The notes under the pieces were generated by a model. It had not been told where the DNA came from. It ran no database searches and was given only the letters and a program-made list of their open reading frames with translations. Position numbers and translations under genes: made by a program. A stretch of DNA of 64,000 nt from Rallus limicola (taxonomy: Eukaryota; Chordata; Aves; Gruiformes; Rallidae), in the NCBI GenBank assembly GCA_022605955.1, contig JAKCOZ010000002.1:70040783-70104782 (forward strand), read 5' to 3'. Shown here piece by piece: positions 44,101 to 56,642 of the stretch. How positions within the stretch are numbered: position 1 is the stretch's first letter; each line of letters starts with the position of its first letter.

Positions 44101-46822
44101 TAAAAGAATGGTATAATAGAAAAAAACCTATGGAGAATAAATGTCAGAGATGGCAAAGAATGTGTGAGTAACTATTAGGAATAAAGTGACAGAGAAGTCA
44201 TTTGAGCATAGATGAGGGTGTTTCTCACAATAAGATTATTTCTCACAATTAGTCATGATCAAAATAATTTTGAAAAAGCATTAGGAGGCATACTGCTATG
44301 AAACACATTAGCATGGGGATAATGGGTACAATATATAAGTTGCATAATTTTAAAAAGAAGTGGAGCTTACACTCAAATTAATTTTGATGCTTTCAGAACT
44401 AGCTTTATTGCCTAGTATGTCTAACTTTGTTTTAATTGCTTGTGGAGACTTTATGCTGAAATGTTTAATCAAAAGAAAAACAAGGAGAAGGATTGATTTG
44501 CATACGTTTAAAATAGAGAAGAAAAACTGTCTAAACTTGCATCCAAACTTTGGCAACTAGTTGTCATCTGAACCTTTCTCTATTACACTTTGCCATTTCT
44601 AGCAAAGGAGAAAATTGGGAATTTTCTATGCATTAGGATTTTTATTAATTCTTATGAATTCTTTTTTTAAAACTTTTTTTTTTTTAACAAGTCATTCAGA
44701 GCCATTTTTGGCTTTGGAATCTTTGCTTTCTTGTCTTGTAGATTGTCGGTTAAACTGGTTAGGTCATGTTGCTACTGTTAGCCCTGTAAAGTACTGTTGA
44801 TATTCATGATAGCCTTTGAGAGGCATTGCTAATGTTCTTAAAATCCGTATCTGTTCAGAGAGGCCGGTTGACTGATACTTTTGTTTGGCGAGGTGGGAGG
44901 CAACTCACATTATTTCTTTTTCGGGTTTGTGTTTGTAGGAGGTATATTCAGATTTCTTTTCCTGATTTTTTTAATTTTTTTTTTTGGTTTTCATTCTTGT
45001 ATTGAGTTGGCTTAGAATTTCAGCAAAATAATTCTGAAGTAAGATGAAAAATTCTCCAAACCTTTTAGTGTTCAGTTTATGCTAAGATGTACGTTACTGT
45101 TGCCTTAGGTCGAAGGCTGCTGAGGGTACCTTTTTGTCTGTATTTCCAGTATCTTTCAGGGTTGAATTTCTGGATAAATTCCAAATGTGTATTATTTCAC
45201 TTACCACTGTGTATCCCAGGTCACAGATTTGCCTCTTTCCCTGGTAACTCCATATGCTGAGCAACTGTGTGTGTCTGGCAGCTGCCCTTGCGAAGGGGCA
45301 GGCAGCCAGCTTACACTTGACTGCTGTGGAAGTGATTCCTTCTCTGCATTCCTTTATAAAAACATGACCATCATTTTGAAGAGCCTTTAAGTAGCCAAGA
45401 TTAGAGTTATTTATTTCAGGTTCAGCTGTTTGAGTGTGTATTTAACCCTGAAATGGGGATTAAATTCCAGTCTTGTGCACTTACAGACTGATGGGAAGAT
45501 GTATGGGGACTATAAAGTTCCCATACACCACATAAAATACACAATTTGTGAAAACTGTACAAATTTATAATTTAGGTGACGACTTCTAATCCTTTAAGAT
45601 TTGTGGGACCATAAATTATATTAACGGATCATTTCTGAAGTCTTGTAGTAAACTTATAGAAATAACTTTCAACTCTTGTAGTACAGTTTTCTTTTTTCTT
45701 TACAGTTTTGTCTTTCTTTTGCCTAATACTTATTTTTATGTTTTCCAAAACCTGGGTTTTTTTTGTGTTTGTTTTTTTTTTTTTTTGTTTGGTTGGTTTG
45801 TTCTTTTTTTTTTTAAATATATTGCAGGCACCTACTGCAGTCTCAAGTAATCACAAAGGTATTTTTTCTTCCTGTGTCTACATTCATACTGCTTAACTAG
45901 ACAGTGTACTTATTTTCTTCCTGTATCCCAACTGGGCTGTGGGGTGTGTGTGTGTGTCTGGATTCCTTCCTACTCTTTAGTCCCTCTTTCTTTTAGTTTT
46001 TATTATCTCTTTTGTTTTCTCTAGGAATGGAATGTTCACTTATTGATGGACATTTGATGCCAGCTCAACTCAGCAAATTATTTCCTCTGTTGTAATGAGG
46101 AAAGTTACATGTGTGATTTCTGCTGAAAATGTTCTCTAGGCCTGTTCAAAGCCAGTTTTAGGCTGCTTCCATTTATTTCCTATATTATGTCGCATTTCTC
46201 TTCCCTGTAGTGTTAGACTGTGTTGTTTTTATTCCATTCTGTTTCTTCATGTTGTAACTTCTGACAGTTCTTTTTTCTTTATAGGATGTTTTTCCTTCTC
46301 TTCATCATCGTACTTACTGCTTAGTGTCATATTTTTGTAATGATCCTGATATTTTTCCTTACAGCTTTTGGTTTCATTTTCCCTGTGTTTTTCGGGAATA
46401 TACTTAACAGTTCCTCAAGAATTTTTATCTTTTTTTTCTGTTTTCCTTCCTTTTGATATTCTGCTTTTCATGGTATGTGCAGATGGATTTTGGAAGCCAT
46501 TCCCACAATCTGTTTTCTGTCTGTTGTTCTAAGATAGCTACATTTTGCTCTCCTTAAAGGGGAGAACTGAATAAAGTAACATGGCAGGATGAGTCAAATT
46601 TTGATGTGTTGGAAGAGATCTGTGTTTGGATTTTAAAAATTTTTTGTTGCTTTCCCCCTTCTTCCCCCCCTCCCCCCCCAAAAATCTCAGTATCATCCCT
46701 CTGGATAACTTTGGGGCAGGAGAGGAGTAATCATTGTGATATGTGGAGGCAAATGTGGAAAGGAATTGAGTGTTTAATTTCTTTGTCATTCATCTCTTCT
46801 CACCCTCTGTATGATCTGTTCT
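41176..46822 (+). other. AT-rich intronic DNA
   Basis: No supported gene. T-rich runs at about 44667-44690 and 45757-45815. Exon-like segments at 42199 and 45828 are discussed as findings. Confidence 0.5.
42199..42260 (+). CDS. Candidate small exon (weak)
   Basis: 62 bases between CCTTTTTCTTTTGCAG and a perfect GTAAGTA donor. One frame reads SRLFVHYKDVEDGEITQNLG. It cannot join directly to the phase-0 exon at 30206, because that frame opens with TTC TAG. It would need an intermediate exon. Confidence 0.2.
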
Positions 46823-46932
46823 AAAATCATTGAACTGCATTGGTTGGAAGGGACCTTTCAGATTGAGTCCAACCATCAACCTAACCTGCCAAACCCACCA
46901 CTAAACCATGTCCCTAAGCACCACATCTATCA
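46823..46932 (-). mobile_element. CR1 3' fragment, inverted
   Basis: AAATCATTGAACTGCATTGG, TTGGAAGGGACCTTTCAGAT, GAGTCCAACC and CATGTCCCTAAGCACCACAT match the reversed end of a CR1 subfamily. Confidence 0.8.
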
Positions 46933-49525
46933 CATGCATGTTAATTCTGGTACACATGCGAATCTATCCTGTCAGTCAGGGCTGAAATGGGCTCAGTTTG
47001 CAGCATTAAAGAAAGCTCATGTGATGTTGTTCCTCCACCTGGTTTCTGTCAGCAGATGTCTGCCACTGTTTGAATTCTTCCCCATTGCTGAGGTGACACT
47101 GAATGTTGTGTTGGCTTCTACTGCAGTTATTTGCTTCTGCTCCGTATCAGATTTCCTTTAAATCCCATACCCCTTGTAAGTGAAGGCAGAAATTTAAGGA
47201 TTCCTATTGATTGGCTTTTAAGGAATCAACTTTTCCTAAAATCAAAAAATCCAATTGCTTCTAGTTTGATCAAATCGTCGTCTTACAAAGCTAGCTTGTG
47301 GCTTGCACTGTGGAAAGAAATGCTCAGAATCTGCTTTCTAGTTGTTATCTCTCTGAAAATTCCTGGTGATACTAATCTGATGGCTAGTGTGTGATTAAAT
47401 GTTATGGAATCTGGTGGTTCAAAACGCTGCAAGTAAGAACAAGGATAAATCCTCCAAGTGGTAAGGTACTAAAGGACTTTTAGCTTTGCACATACTGAAC
47501 ACAGATTGCTAAACTGAAAGATAAAATGTTTTATTAATTCTGTTGGATGTATGAAGTTCTCAGAGATTCAGCACTGTTCTCTTTCAGTGTGACCTCCTTG
47601 TCTTTGAGATTTATTAGATTCCTTGGTTTTGGCTTGAAGTTCTTCATTCTGACATATGGTATATATTACTTCCTTGAAAATTCAAAACAGGCTGCGTGAA
47701 TTAGCTCTATAAACTTTTGTTTTCTTTTTGGACATGGTGTGAAATAAACATGATCTGTTAGATGCTTTTAGTTTTTCCCTCTCCAGTACTCATTGCAACT
47801 CCCTGTTATGCACAAGGCAGTAATGGATTGTGTGATCTCATCATGATCACTCTCTGCACTAATCTATAAAAGGGATGATTCTCATTCATGAAGTTCTAAT
47901 CGTTGCCTTATGTGTTACCCATCTATTGACAGGAGCCCTCATAGAAGTGATTTTTGTCCTGTTGCTGGGTTGTGTTGAGTGAAAATGGTTCAGATGATAC
48001 CTCTTTCCAGAACAACAAACTGGGGCATAGTCAGAGGAAGTCCTTCCTTCTTGAGCAGTGGTGAGAAGCTGCTTTGTGCTTTGACTATTTTATAATATCA
48101 CATCAGCTAGGATTTACGTGGCTAAGAATTGCTTAACTTAGTCTGAGCTCACCTATTCCTGGTATCTCCCCCCCAGCATTTGTAGGTGGGTGCTTAGGGA
48201 GGGAAAACATTGCCCCCTCATTTATGCATAATTTTCCATCCATCAGATGTTTTCACCTCTCTTTTTCTTGAGTCTGATGTTTTCCAGCAATGGATCTATG
48301 TCTGGAATCCATGGTAAGGATTATTTCAGCAATCCCAGATCTTGCAGCTCTCTCTACCTTGTAGAATAACGCTGTGAGGAATCTACATCTGTTGTTACAC
48401 CTGGAGAGAACTGACCTGGCCCCAGACTGAAAGTATCTTAGCTTATTCAGCACCACCTCAGATGCTAACACAAAGAAAATGAATTTCAGATTTTACAAGC
48501 TTGGCTGAGGAGTTCAGGCAAGTCTTATGGCTGGTGCCTTGTCCTCTCATGATTCTTTGTCTTCACCAAGGATTATGGTGTCAAAGAAAGCAAGTGCTTT
48601 GCTCTTCTTGTACCTTCTAGTGTAGGATTGTCCATTAGGCATCCCTTGAATTCACTGAATAAAGTAATTGTTCAAAATGTGTTACAGATACCTTATTCCA
48701 GAGCTAATTTATTATTCTGTGAGAATCTGTCCTGGCAGGAAGTAGGTATTTTTCTTCTCTCAGCCTTGAGTATCAAATGAGTGAAACTGCCAAACCAGTC
48801 TGGACTCAAATTTATGTTTTACCATCCATAAATTTGACTGCAGTGATGACTTCACCACCTCTGTGGTTTGTTCGTATCTTTTTAGTACTTGCTTGTCACA
48901 TCCTGGTCAGTGTTGCATGAAGATAAATTCTTCACAGAGGGTTGGCATTGTTAAGAGTAAGGTTCTCCTTTTCCCACTGTACTCTGCACCAAGACTTCAC
49001 CAAAATATTGGCACCTCTACTTAAGCTGCAGAAGAACTCATTCTCTTGCAGAAGGGCATGTTTCAGGATAATTGTGATGATATTTGGATGATGTTCTTAG
49101 ACTGTGAACATGGTCTTTCAGCTTTCTGGGGCTGAGAGGTGAGACTGAGCTGGGGAGAGATTTGAAGTCATTTGGCCTTTGAATTGGGCACTGCCTTTTT
49201 GTATTGAAGCAGATAGAAAATTGCAGAACTGGCCTGCATTTTACTGTGACAATGAAGAAGTGTTTGATTCTTTCTGTGCAATATATTGACATACAGATAT
49301 GGCTCATCTGACCTGTCAGATTTAGCCAGCTTTACAGGCAGTATAAGTTACATACAGTACGTACTCTGGGGATTCTTTCCTCCTGTGGATAATTTTCTTT
49401 CTGCAAGTCATGCAGTTTCTGAATTAGTGAAAGATTAGAGCTGTTCATTTAGAGTTTTTTTTTTTCCCCCCATGAAACATGAGGTGTGGACATGTTATCT
49501 ATAGTAGTTAGCATAGTGAAAGGAC
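46933..49525 (+). other. Intronic DNA, no gene seen
   Basis: No supported coding region or repeat. Confidence 0.45.
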
Positions 49526-49529
49526 GAGT

Positions 49530-49745
49530 GGTGATGGCCCACAAGATGCAGCAAGAAGGAAATTTTTACTTGATATTGAAGGAAAAGATATAATGAAGAG
49601 GATGCCTAGAGAGGTTTCAGAATTTGCATTCTTGGAGACTTTAAAAACTACTGGACAAGGCCCTCAGCAGCCCAGTGTATGTCCTGAAGTTGCTTGTGAC
49701 TTGAGGGGGAGGTTGAATGGGATGATCTTTGGGGATCCCTTTCTA
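49530..49745 (+). mobile_element. Old CR1 3' fragment
   Basis: Diverged but ordered CR1 3'-UTR text: ATGCCTAGAGAGGTTTCAGA, ATTCTTGGAGACTTTAAAAA, ACTGGACAAGGCCCTCAGCA, GAATGGGATGATCTTTGGGG. The terminal octamers are lost. Confidence 0.65.
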
Positions 49746-50084
49746 CCACACTTTTTTCCCTGACTATACTAAATAGCATAATCTTGGTTCTTGAAGAGAG
49801 CTTGAGATACTAATTTTCAGTAATGGGTACTTTATGCAACATTTTTGTTTAGAAGTGTTAAAATGAGTATCTTTCTTTTTTTTTTTCAACTTTGCAAGAA
49901 TATGACTAAAATTAATTCATCTTACAATTTAAATGAAAGTCATTACTTACGGGGAAAAAAGTTAATTTTTTATGCATTTGAAAACATGATATATCCTGAT
50001 ATATTAAATCCTGATATATTGACTTTTTTGGAAGGAGTAATGCCCTCCCTCAGCCTGCCCATGATGCTGTTCCTACTGCAGAAT

Positions 50085-50335
50085 AAGGTGCTTCTTTGTT
50101 GTAAGGTCTCATTGCTGGTTCAGTGTTCAATTTGTTGTTCACCAGGACCCCCAGATACTTTTCTTTCCAGCTGGTGGTCCTGTAAGATATACTGGTGCAT
50201 GGGGTGTTTCTCACTGAAATTAGCAGTGTGCGTTTCCTGTTGAACTTGAGATTTGTGTCAGCCCATTTCTCCATCCTATTCTTCTGATGGGCAGCACAAT
50301 CAGCTGGCATACCAACCTCCTCTGAGCTTTATATC
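50085..50335 (-). mobile_element. CR1 ORF2 fragment, inverted and decayed
   Basis: The reverse complement carries CR1 reverse-transcriptase text after the catalytic box: GGAGAAATGGGC-like start, a region equivalent to [12 protein letters not shown], and GGGGTCCTGGTGAACAACAA. Several frameshifts. The 3' end is missing. Confidence 0.7.
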
Positions 50336-50345
50336 ATCTGAAATT

Positions 50346-50912
50346 TTAAGTTCCAGGTTTCCTGTAGCACGTATGAGATTTTTTTTTAAAGTATTTTGAC
50401 ATATTGCATAATACAGGTTCCTGGACTGCATATGAAACATAACCCTTTGAAGATCATAATTCTAAAATGATGCTGTTTTCTCTTGATTCTGAATTGACCA
50501 TTTCTGCTTGCATGGTTCTTACACATCTTATTAAAAATTTCTATAAAATAGTCTTGGATTACTTTGACTGTGGAAAGAAAAAAGATGAGAGAGAAGAATA
50601 TAAGGAGACAGGATATTATTTTTGTTCATATGTAGTCCTGTGACATGTATGTCTGTAAAACACTGCAGTTTGTATCCATCAGAATGTTAGTACTCCAACA
50701 GTTAATTTAAACCCAATTAGCAGATGTGCTTTAATGATGAAAATCCTAATGACTGCATTCCCTGAACAGATTATCTGCAATACGTTTCTTAATGTTACAT
50801 GGACTTTTCATTTGCTTGTAAACTGAGCAGAGGCCACTTTGATTTCACGTTTTTATAACTGTAATAATTTCTAGATGCAATATCCCTACAGTTACTCATT
50901 AGAAATTCCATA
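50346..50912 (+). other. Intronic DNA, no gene seen
   Basis: AT-rich, nothing recognised. Confidence 0.45.
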
Positions 50913-50924
50913 CTGGACATATGA

Positions 50925-51127
50925 GTGGTGAGGTGCTGGAACAGGCTGCCCAGAGAGGTGGTGGATGCCCCATCCCTGGAGGTGTTCAAGGCCAGGTTGG
51001 ATGGAGCCCTGGGCAACCTTGTGTAGATCCAGGCCTGGAGGTTGGTGGCCCTGCCTGTGGCAGGAGGTTTGGAACTCTATGATCCTTGGGGTCCCTTCCA
51101 ACCCATGCCATTCTGTGATTCATGCAA
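50925..51127 (+). mobile_element. Short CR1 3' insertion with 11-bp flanking duplication
   Basis: GTGGTGAGGTGCTGGAACAG to CCATTCTGTGATTC matches 22014-22210 of the large CR1 closely, so both belong to one subfamily. TGGACATATGA stands immediately before (50914-50924) and after (51128-51138) the insertion. Severely 5'-truncated, with no coding content. Confidence 0.88.
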
Positions 51128-51138
51128 TGGACATATGA

Positions 51139-54100
51139 ATGTGCATTGGATCTCTGTACGCTCCGTGAGTGTACCTGGGATTCCTGGTTGTATGTAGAAG
51201 TACATTTTGGACCTTTCAGAAAAGAAATGTGAAAATCCTGCAATCTACTTGGGCTGTATTTCCACAAAAAAACCTATGTTTGGAGGTGTCACTGTTCCGT
51301 GTTTTTTTTCCAAAAGCTGTTAAGTGCACAACTGCATGCCATGGTAGCCATGAATGAACTGTAACAGAAAGTGTCTGATAGGAGTGATGTAAAAAAAGGG
51401 GTGGGGGCAGAAATCAGGCTTAATATGGTTAATTGGTAGATGGTGATTGTCACTTGAGGTAATTGCCTGCCATTTGTTCTGAAGCTTTATACAAAAATAA
51501 CCAAACCCAAAACAACTTCCTTGAAGAAGCAACAAGATCTTTGTTTTGCCTGTACTTATTTCATGCCAAAATTTCTGTGTTTTAAATAAGTGACAGTTCA
51601 TTTTAGTGTTTTTTAGATGGCCTGTGGGAGGGCATGAGATGGTAGTCCTTTGAATGTGAACTTGTGATGCAGATCAACCTGGTATAAAACCTGACTGCTT
51701 TTTAAGTACATTAGCAGCTTTTCTTGGAAAAAATGTGCTAAGCCCATGACGATACCACAGTAGTTTACAGTAACAGCACCACAAAATATGGTTTTATGTA
51801 CTGAATGAGAGAACTTTGTCCTGGTTCCCAAATCGGGGAGTAACAAAAATAAAATTATTTTGAAGAAGTAGTGCTCAATGTTGCATTTTTATTAAAGATG
51901 AAAGCTTGCAGTAGGAGAAATAGGAGACCTCCAAAGGAAAGTTGCTGACTATCTGAGGTGTAGAACACACAATGTTCCATGTGTAAAATCACCACAAGAA
52001 AACAAGTGAAACATGAAGAATAGTAGAAACAGGAAACTCCAACTCAAAATTCATGGCACCTGTGGTTTAAATTGTAGAAGCAGGAAGTATAGAGAACCTA
52101 ACAATTTTTTGAAAAACATTGTGATTGAATCTACATTACATCTCAGTGGGCTGTGGTAAGTGGTGGACTCCCCAAATAATTGGATCTTGAAGCAGCTAAG
52201 AATAAGAAATGTTAATTTCATATGACTGTTCTGAAATACATGCCTCTAGAATTTGTTTTTCAGTCTAATATTTTGGTCATCCTCTATCAGTCATCTGGAC
52301 AGAGACAAGTAGGTTTATACATGGCATGAGTTCTTCCCTGTGACTAAAAAATAAGATGGCAGTAGTTCTGTATGTTGACCTGACCCATCTGACTGCTTTG
52401 TATGACTTGGAACAAAATATGAACCATTTACAAAAATGGTTCTGGAGTCCTGTGGCCAGCAACTCAAAGTGAATACCAATTCCCAGCTGTTGGGGAGAGG
52501 GTGAGTGTAATTTCTCAATAAGCAGTTGAGGAAATAATTAGCACGTGACATTATTGTATATGCATGTAGTACTGGTATGGATGAGACCATTGATGGATAT
52601 TATAGCCTGTTCTGGTGTCAGTGGTGAAGAATGTTTGACAAGTAATGAAGAATTTGGGAGACAATTACAATAAGTATTTGTGTTCTACCTGGAAGGGAAA
52701 GGCTTCAATTCATCCTTGGCTAAAACCAGACATTCAGGATGGCCTTAAGCATGGTCAAAAATTACTTAAAGAAAGATCTGATAAGAAAGGTGTCAGAAAA
52801 TTTTTATATTTCATTTGACAGCTGAAGCTTAGGCAAAGTAAGGTAAGAGATTAGGTGCACATTTTGTATTGTAAGATAATTCATTAACTTCTGGTTAATT
52901 TACTCAGGGATATAATGCATTTTTATATTTTTTTATTTTATTTAGATTTAATGATTGTGGTGCTTCTCTTTGCTTTCAGCTGTGAGAACTACCTGTAACC
53001 ACCATAAATTTCTGTAACTGATCTTTGTTTTGCAGTTCATTTTGTATGCTGTGTTGTCTTTCTGCGTGCCATATACAGTGACAGCAAAGGATAACTGCAT
53101 TGCAGAGTGACAAACTAGATACACTGCTATCTTGTTAAACACTGGGGCTTGGATATTTGAAACTTGGTTGGATAGTTGGTCAGAATGTTAGCTGAATGTT
53201 TTTTATTAGAGTACTCGGCACTGAAATTAAATGCTGACATTCTAAATGCCATTTGCAGATCTCAAAGTCAAACTAGATGAATAATGTAATTCGTGCTTTT
53301 ACAGCTGTTGAATTTTCCACAACCTGAGGAAATCAACGATGTTTAATCAATCAATTCATTTATAGGGTTTTCATCACAAGCCTACCTCAGATGGAATTAA
53401 GATAGATATATATATATTTTTAAGTTAATGTAACTTCTCCCAAATCAGTGCAATTTTTCACTTCTTTAGAAAATCTCAACATTTTTTTGTCCTCTCTGCC
53501 CCTCCCTCCTCCTCTGTTCTCTGGATGACTTGAATATATTATGTGAAAGGACCATTTGCTGTTAGGATGAGACTACTTGCATGTATGCAACCATCAGTAC
53601 TTGGTTCAGTGATCTGTTGTGTATATATATAACCATCTTTTCTTGTGAAAAGAAGTCTAATGAATTTCCTGAAGTAAATGTATTGGATTGAGTAGTTTTA
53701 GAAACTGCACTTATGCTTGTCACCATGTATTGAGATCTCATCCTTATTGTGGCAACACAGCTTGAATGTCATTGGTAACTTCCCCTGTGATCTTAAACTA
53801 CTTTATATGCCAGTGTTTGAGCAAGAATATGTAAACAAGGCTGTCCACTTGCTGAGGGTGGGTAGATTTCACGCTTAATTTCACACAATGATTAGAACAG
53901 CGTTATCTTAATCAATTACCTGAGGAAGTGATCAGCTGTGGTCTAGGCTCCAAGTTCTGGAGAATATATCCAGGCAGAATTTAGTAGTTAAGGTCCCTGT
54001 CATAAGAACTAACAGATGGAATTATTACAAGAAAAGAAATTGCCAGGTAAACTGAAATAATGTTTTTCCATGCCATTAATCTGGGGGAAAATGCTTTAGG

Positions 54101-54890
54101 GTTTGCAGAAATTTAATAAATATGCATAAGGTGATATTTTGTGTTCCACATACTTTACATTTATACTGGCATATTAAAGATTTAATTAAGTGCTCTAAAA
54201 AGGGAGAGGATGCAGTCTTGCAAAAAAATGTAGATGACAGTGTGGGTTCACAATAATTAGGGCTTCAGGGATAAAATAAAGGGTCTCTATAGTTAATGAA
54301 TATTAAAGCGATGGCTGCTTTGAAAGCTCACAAAAATGATAGCATTTTACTTAACAGCATCTGTCCTCTGTTTTTATTTTAGTCCCGGTCCTTCAATTTT
54401 TGTGGCAAGTGACATACTATCCATAGTTGCAGAAGTAAATAGTAAGCAAAAGTTAACAGAAGATTTTTTACTTTTCAGATTTTGTATGTAAGCAAATTTG
54501 TTTTTAACCACCTTCTTGCTCTTCATTGTCTTGCAGTGTCTTTGTTGTTGATTCATTTAAATCTTAAAAACAAGTATCTCTGGTTGAAATTAAGTTCTTC
54601 CTACTGAAACAGCACCTCACACAGCATTAAAAAGACTCCTGTTCTTTTAAACCCCTCTTTAAGTCTGTTTTACTGTCAAGGTTTTAAAACCTTGACATTG
54701 GTTAGACAAATAAATGTGGTGAAGCAACTCTGGACCACGTTAACCTGTGGTCTTCATTGGTTTCTTCTTTCTGTTCTGTGTGCAGACATAAATAAGCTTT
54801 GTCTTCCTTTATTTGTAGCTCCCAAAATTCTGGGGACAGGAACTGTTATATAGTTTTCTAGTACCTTGCACAATTAAATTCTGTTCCTAG
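51139..54890 (+). other. AT-rich intronic DNA
   Basis: No supported gene. (TA)n at 53406-53417. An exon-like segment at 54383 is discussed as a finding. Confidence 0.5.
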
Positions 54891-54891
54891 A

Positions 54892-55510
54892 CTGCCTTCA
54901 AGAGGGCCAAACGCAGCCTGGGGTGCATGAAGCACAGCATGGCCAGCTGGTCCAGGGAGGGGTTTGTCCTGCTCTGCACTGCATTGGTGCAACCTCACCT
55001 CTTGTACTGTGGCACCCAAAACTACACACAGTAAAAGAGGGACACAAAACTATGGAGGGTGTCCAGAGGAGGGTTATGAGGATGGTGAAGGGTCTGGAGG
55101 GGACGTTTTATGAGGAGAAGCTGGAGTCCCTTGGTTTGTTCAGCCTGGAGAAGGCTGAGGGGAGACCTCATTGTGGTCTGCGGCTTCCTGATGAGGGGGA
55201 GTGAAGGGACAGGTACTGATCTCTGCTCTTTAGTCACCAGTGATACAGCCTGAGGGAATGATATGAAGCTGAGACAGAGAAGGTCTAGGTTGGATGTTAG
55301 GAAGAGGCTCTTTACTGAGAGGGTGGTCAGGCACTGGAACAGGTTCCCCAGGGAAGTGGTCACAGCACAGAGCTGACTGGAGTTCAAGAAGTATCTGGAC
55401 AATGTGCTCAGTCCAGTTGTCTGACTTGACTGGTCCTGTGTGGAGCCAGGAGTTGAGCTCGATGATCGTTATGGGTCCCTTCCAACTCAGGAGATTCTGT
55501 GATTCTATGG
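54892..55510 (+). mobile_element. CR1 3' fragment with decayed ORF2 end
   Basis: Starts within ORF2 (AAGAGGGCCAAACGCAGCCT, then GGTGTCCAGAGGAGGGTTAT and TTGTTCAGCCTGGAGAAGGC), continues through the 3' UTR (GGCACTGGAACAGGTTCCCC, TGAGCTCGATGATCGTTATG) and ends GAGATTCTGTGATTCTATGG. The coding part is broken by a stop near 55032. Confidence 0.9.
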
Positions 55511-55554
55511 CGTCATTCCCAGCATACAAAGCTGAGGGAAGAATGAAGGTGGGG

Positions 55555-55820
55555 GATGTTTGATGTGATAGAGTTTTTATTCCCATGTTAGCATTACACA
55601 TAGTAGAGCCCTTTTGCTGGGTATGGCTGAACACCTGCCTGTCCATTGGAAGTGGGGAATTGCTTTGCTTGCATGTGCAGCTTGTGCTTTACCTATTAAA
55701 CTGTCTGTATCTCAGGCCATAAGTTTTCTCACTTTTACTCTTCCCAGTGTCTTCCCTCATTCCACAGTGGGGGAGTAAGCAAGCGGCTTTGTGGTGCATA
55801 GCTGGGATTAAACCATGACA
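55555..55820 (+). mobile_element. ERVK-like LTR 3' part
   Basis: ATTAAACTGTCTGTATCTCA, GTTTTCTCACTTTTACTCTT and the end GCTGGGATTAAACCATGACA are the right-hand part of the LTR family also found at 23505 and 56105. The left part is missing. Confidence 0.7.
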
Positions 55821-56104
55821 GTGATGGAAAAGGGGAAAAAGAGAAAAAGGAGTTGTTAATGGCAGTAGGGACTCTAAGGGAAGATTAGCAGGTGATGGTA
55901 CTTGCTCCAATGGTTTCTACAATTGATTCAGGAACTGAATTGTCTCCAGCACAACTCTCCTCTAAAACCTGCAGCCTCTGTGAAAGCATTGGCTTGCCTC
56001 TCATACACAGCTTTTTTACATTGTTTTAAAGATATACCTTTTCTTGAAATTCCTGGTGTTGAAATTTGCCGTTTTGTCTGAAATCTCCATTGAGTTCCTT
56101 CTTC
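55821..56104 (+). other. Spacer between two inverted LTRs
   Basis: No retroviral coding sequence or primer-binding site recognised. Confidence 0.4.
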
Positions 56105-56636
56105 CTGCCAGTCTAAACTAAAACAGCCACACAGCTGCTTACCTACTCCACAGCTGCCCCTCCTCCCGTGCCCAGTGGGGTGGGGGAGAGAATCAAAACC
56201 AAACAAACAAAAAAGTAAAACTCATGGTTTTGAGATCAAGACAGTTTAATAGGACAGAAAAGGAAGAGAATAATAGTAAGAGTTTTGCTAACATCGTATA
56301 CAAAACAAGTGATGCATGACACAGTTTCTCCCTACCTGAATCCAGTGGTCAGCTAGTTCCTGAGTTGCCCCACCTCATACCCAAGTTTTATATATTAACC
56401 ATGACATCATATTGTATGGAATATCCCTCTGGCCAGTTTGGGTCACCTGTCCTGGTGGTGTCCCATCCCAGCTTTTTGTTGTCAAGGCAGCATGAGAAGT
56501 TAGAAAGTCCTTGACTGCTTGGCACCAACTAAAACATCAGTGTGTCATCAACGTGACTCTCATTATAAGTCCAAAACACTGCACTATGCCAGCTACTAGG
56601 GAGAAAATTATCTCCATCCCTGCTGAAACCAGGACA
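56105..56636 (-). mobile_element. ERVK-like solo LTR, inverted
   Basis: The minus strand begins TGTCCTGGTTTCAGCAGGGA at 56636. The plus strand shows GTATGGAATATCCCTCTGGC (56415) and GACAGTTTAATAGGACAG (56240), typical of this avian LTR family. The left boundary is blurred, and no target duplication could be set with confidence. Confidence 0.78.
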
Positions 56637-56642
56637 GTGCTT

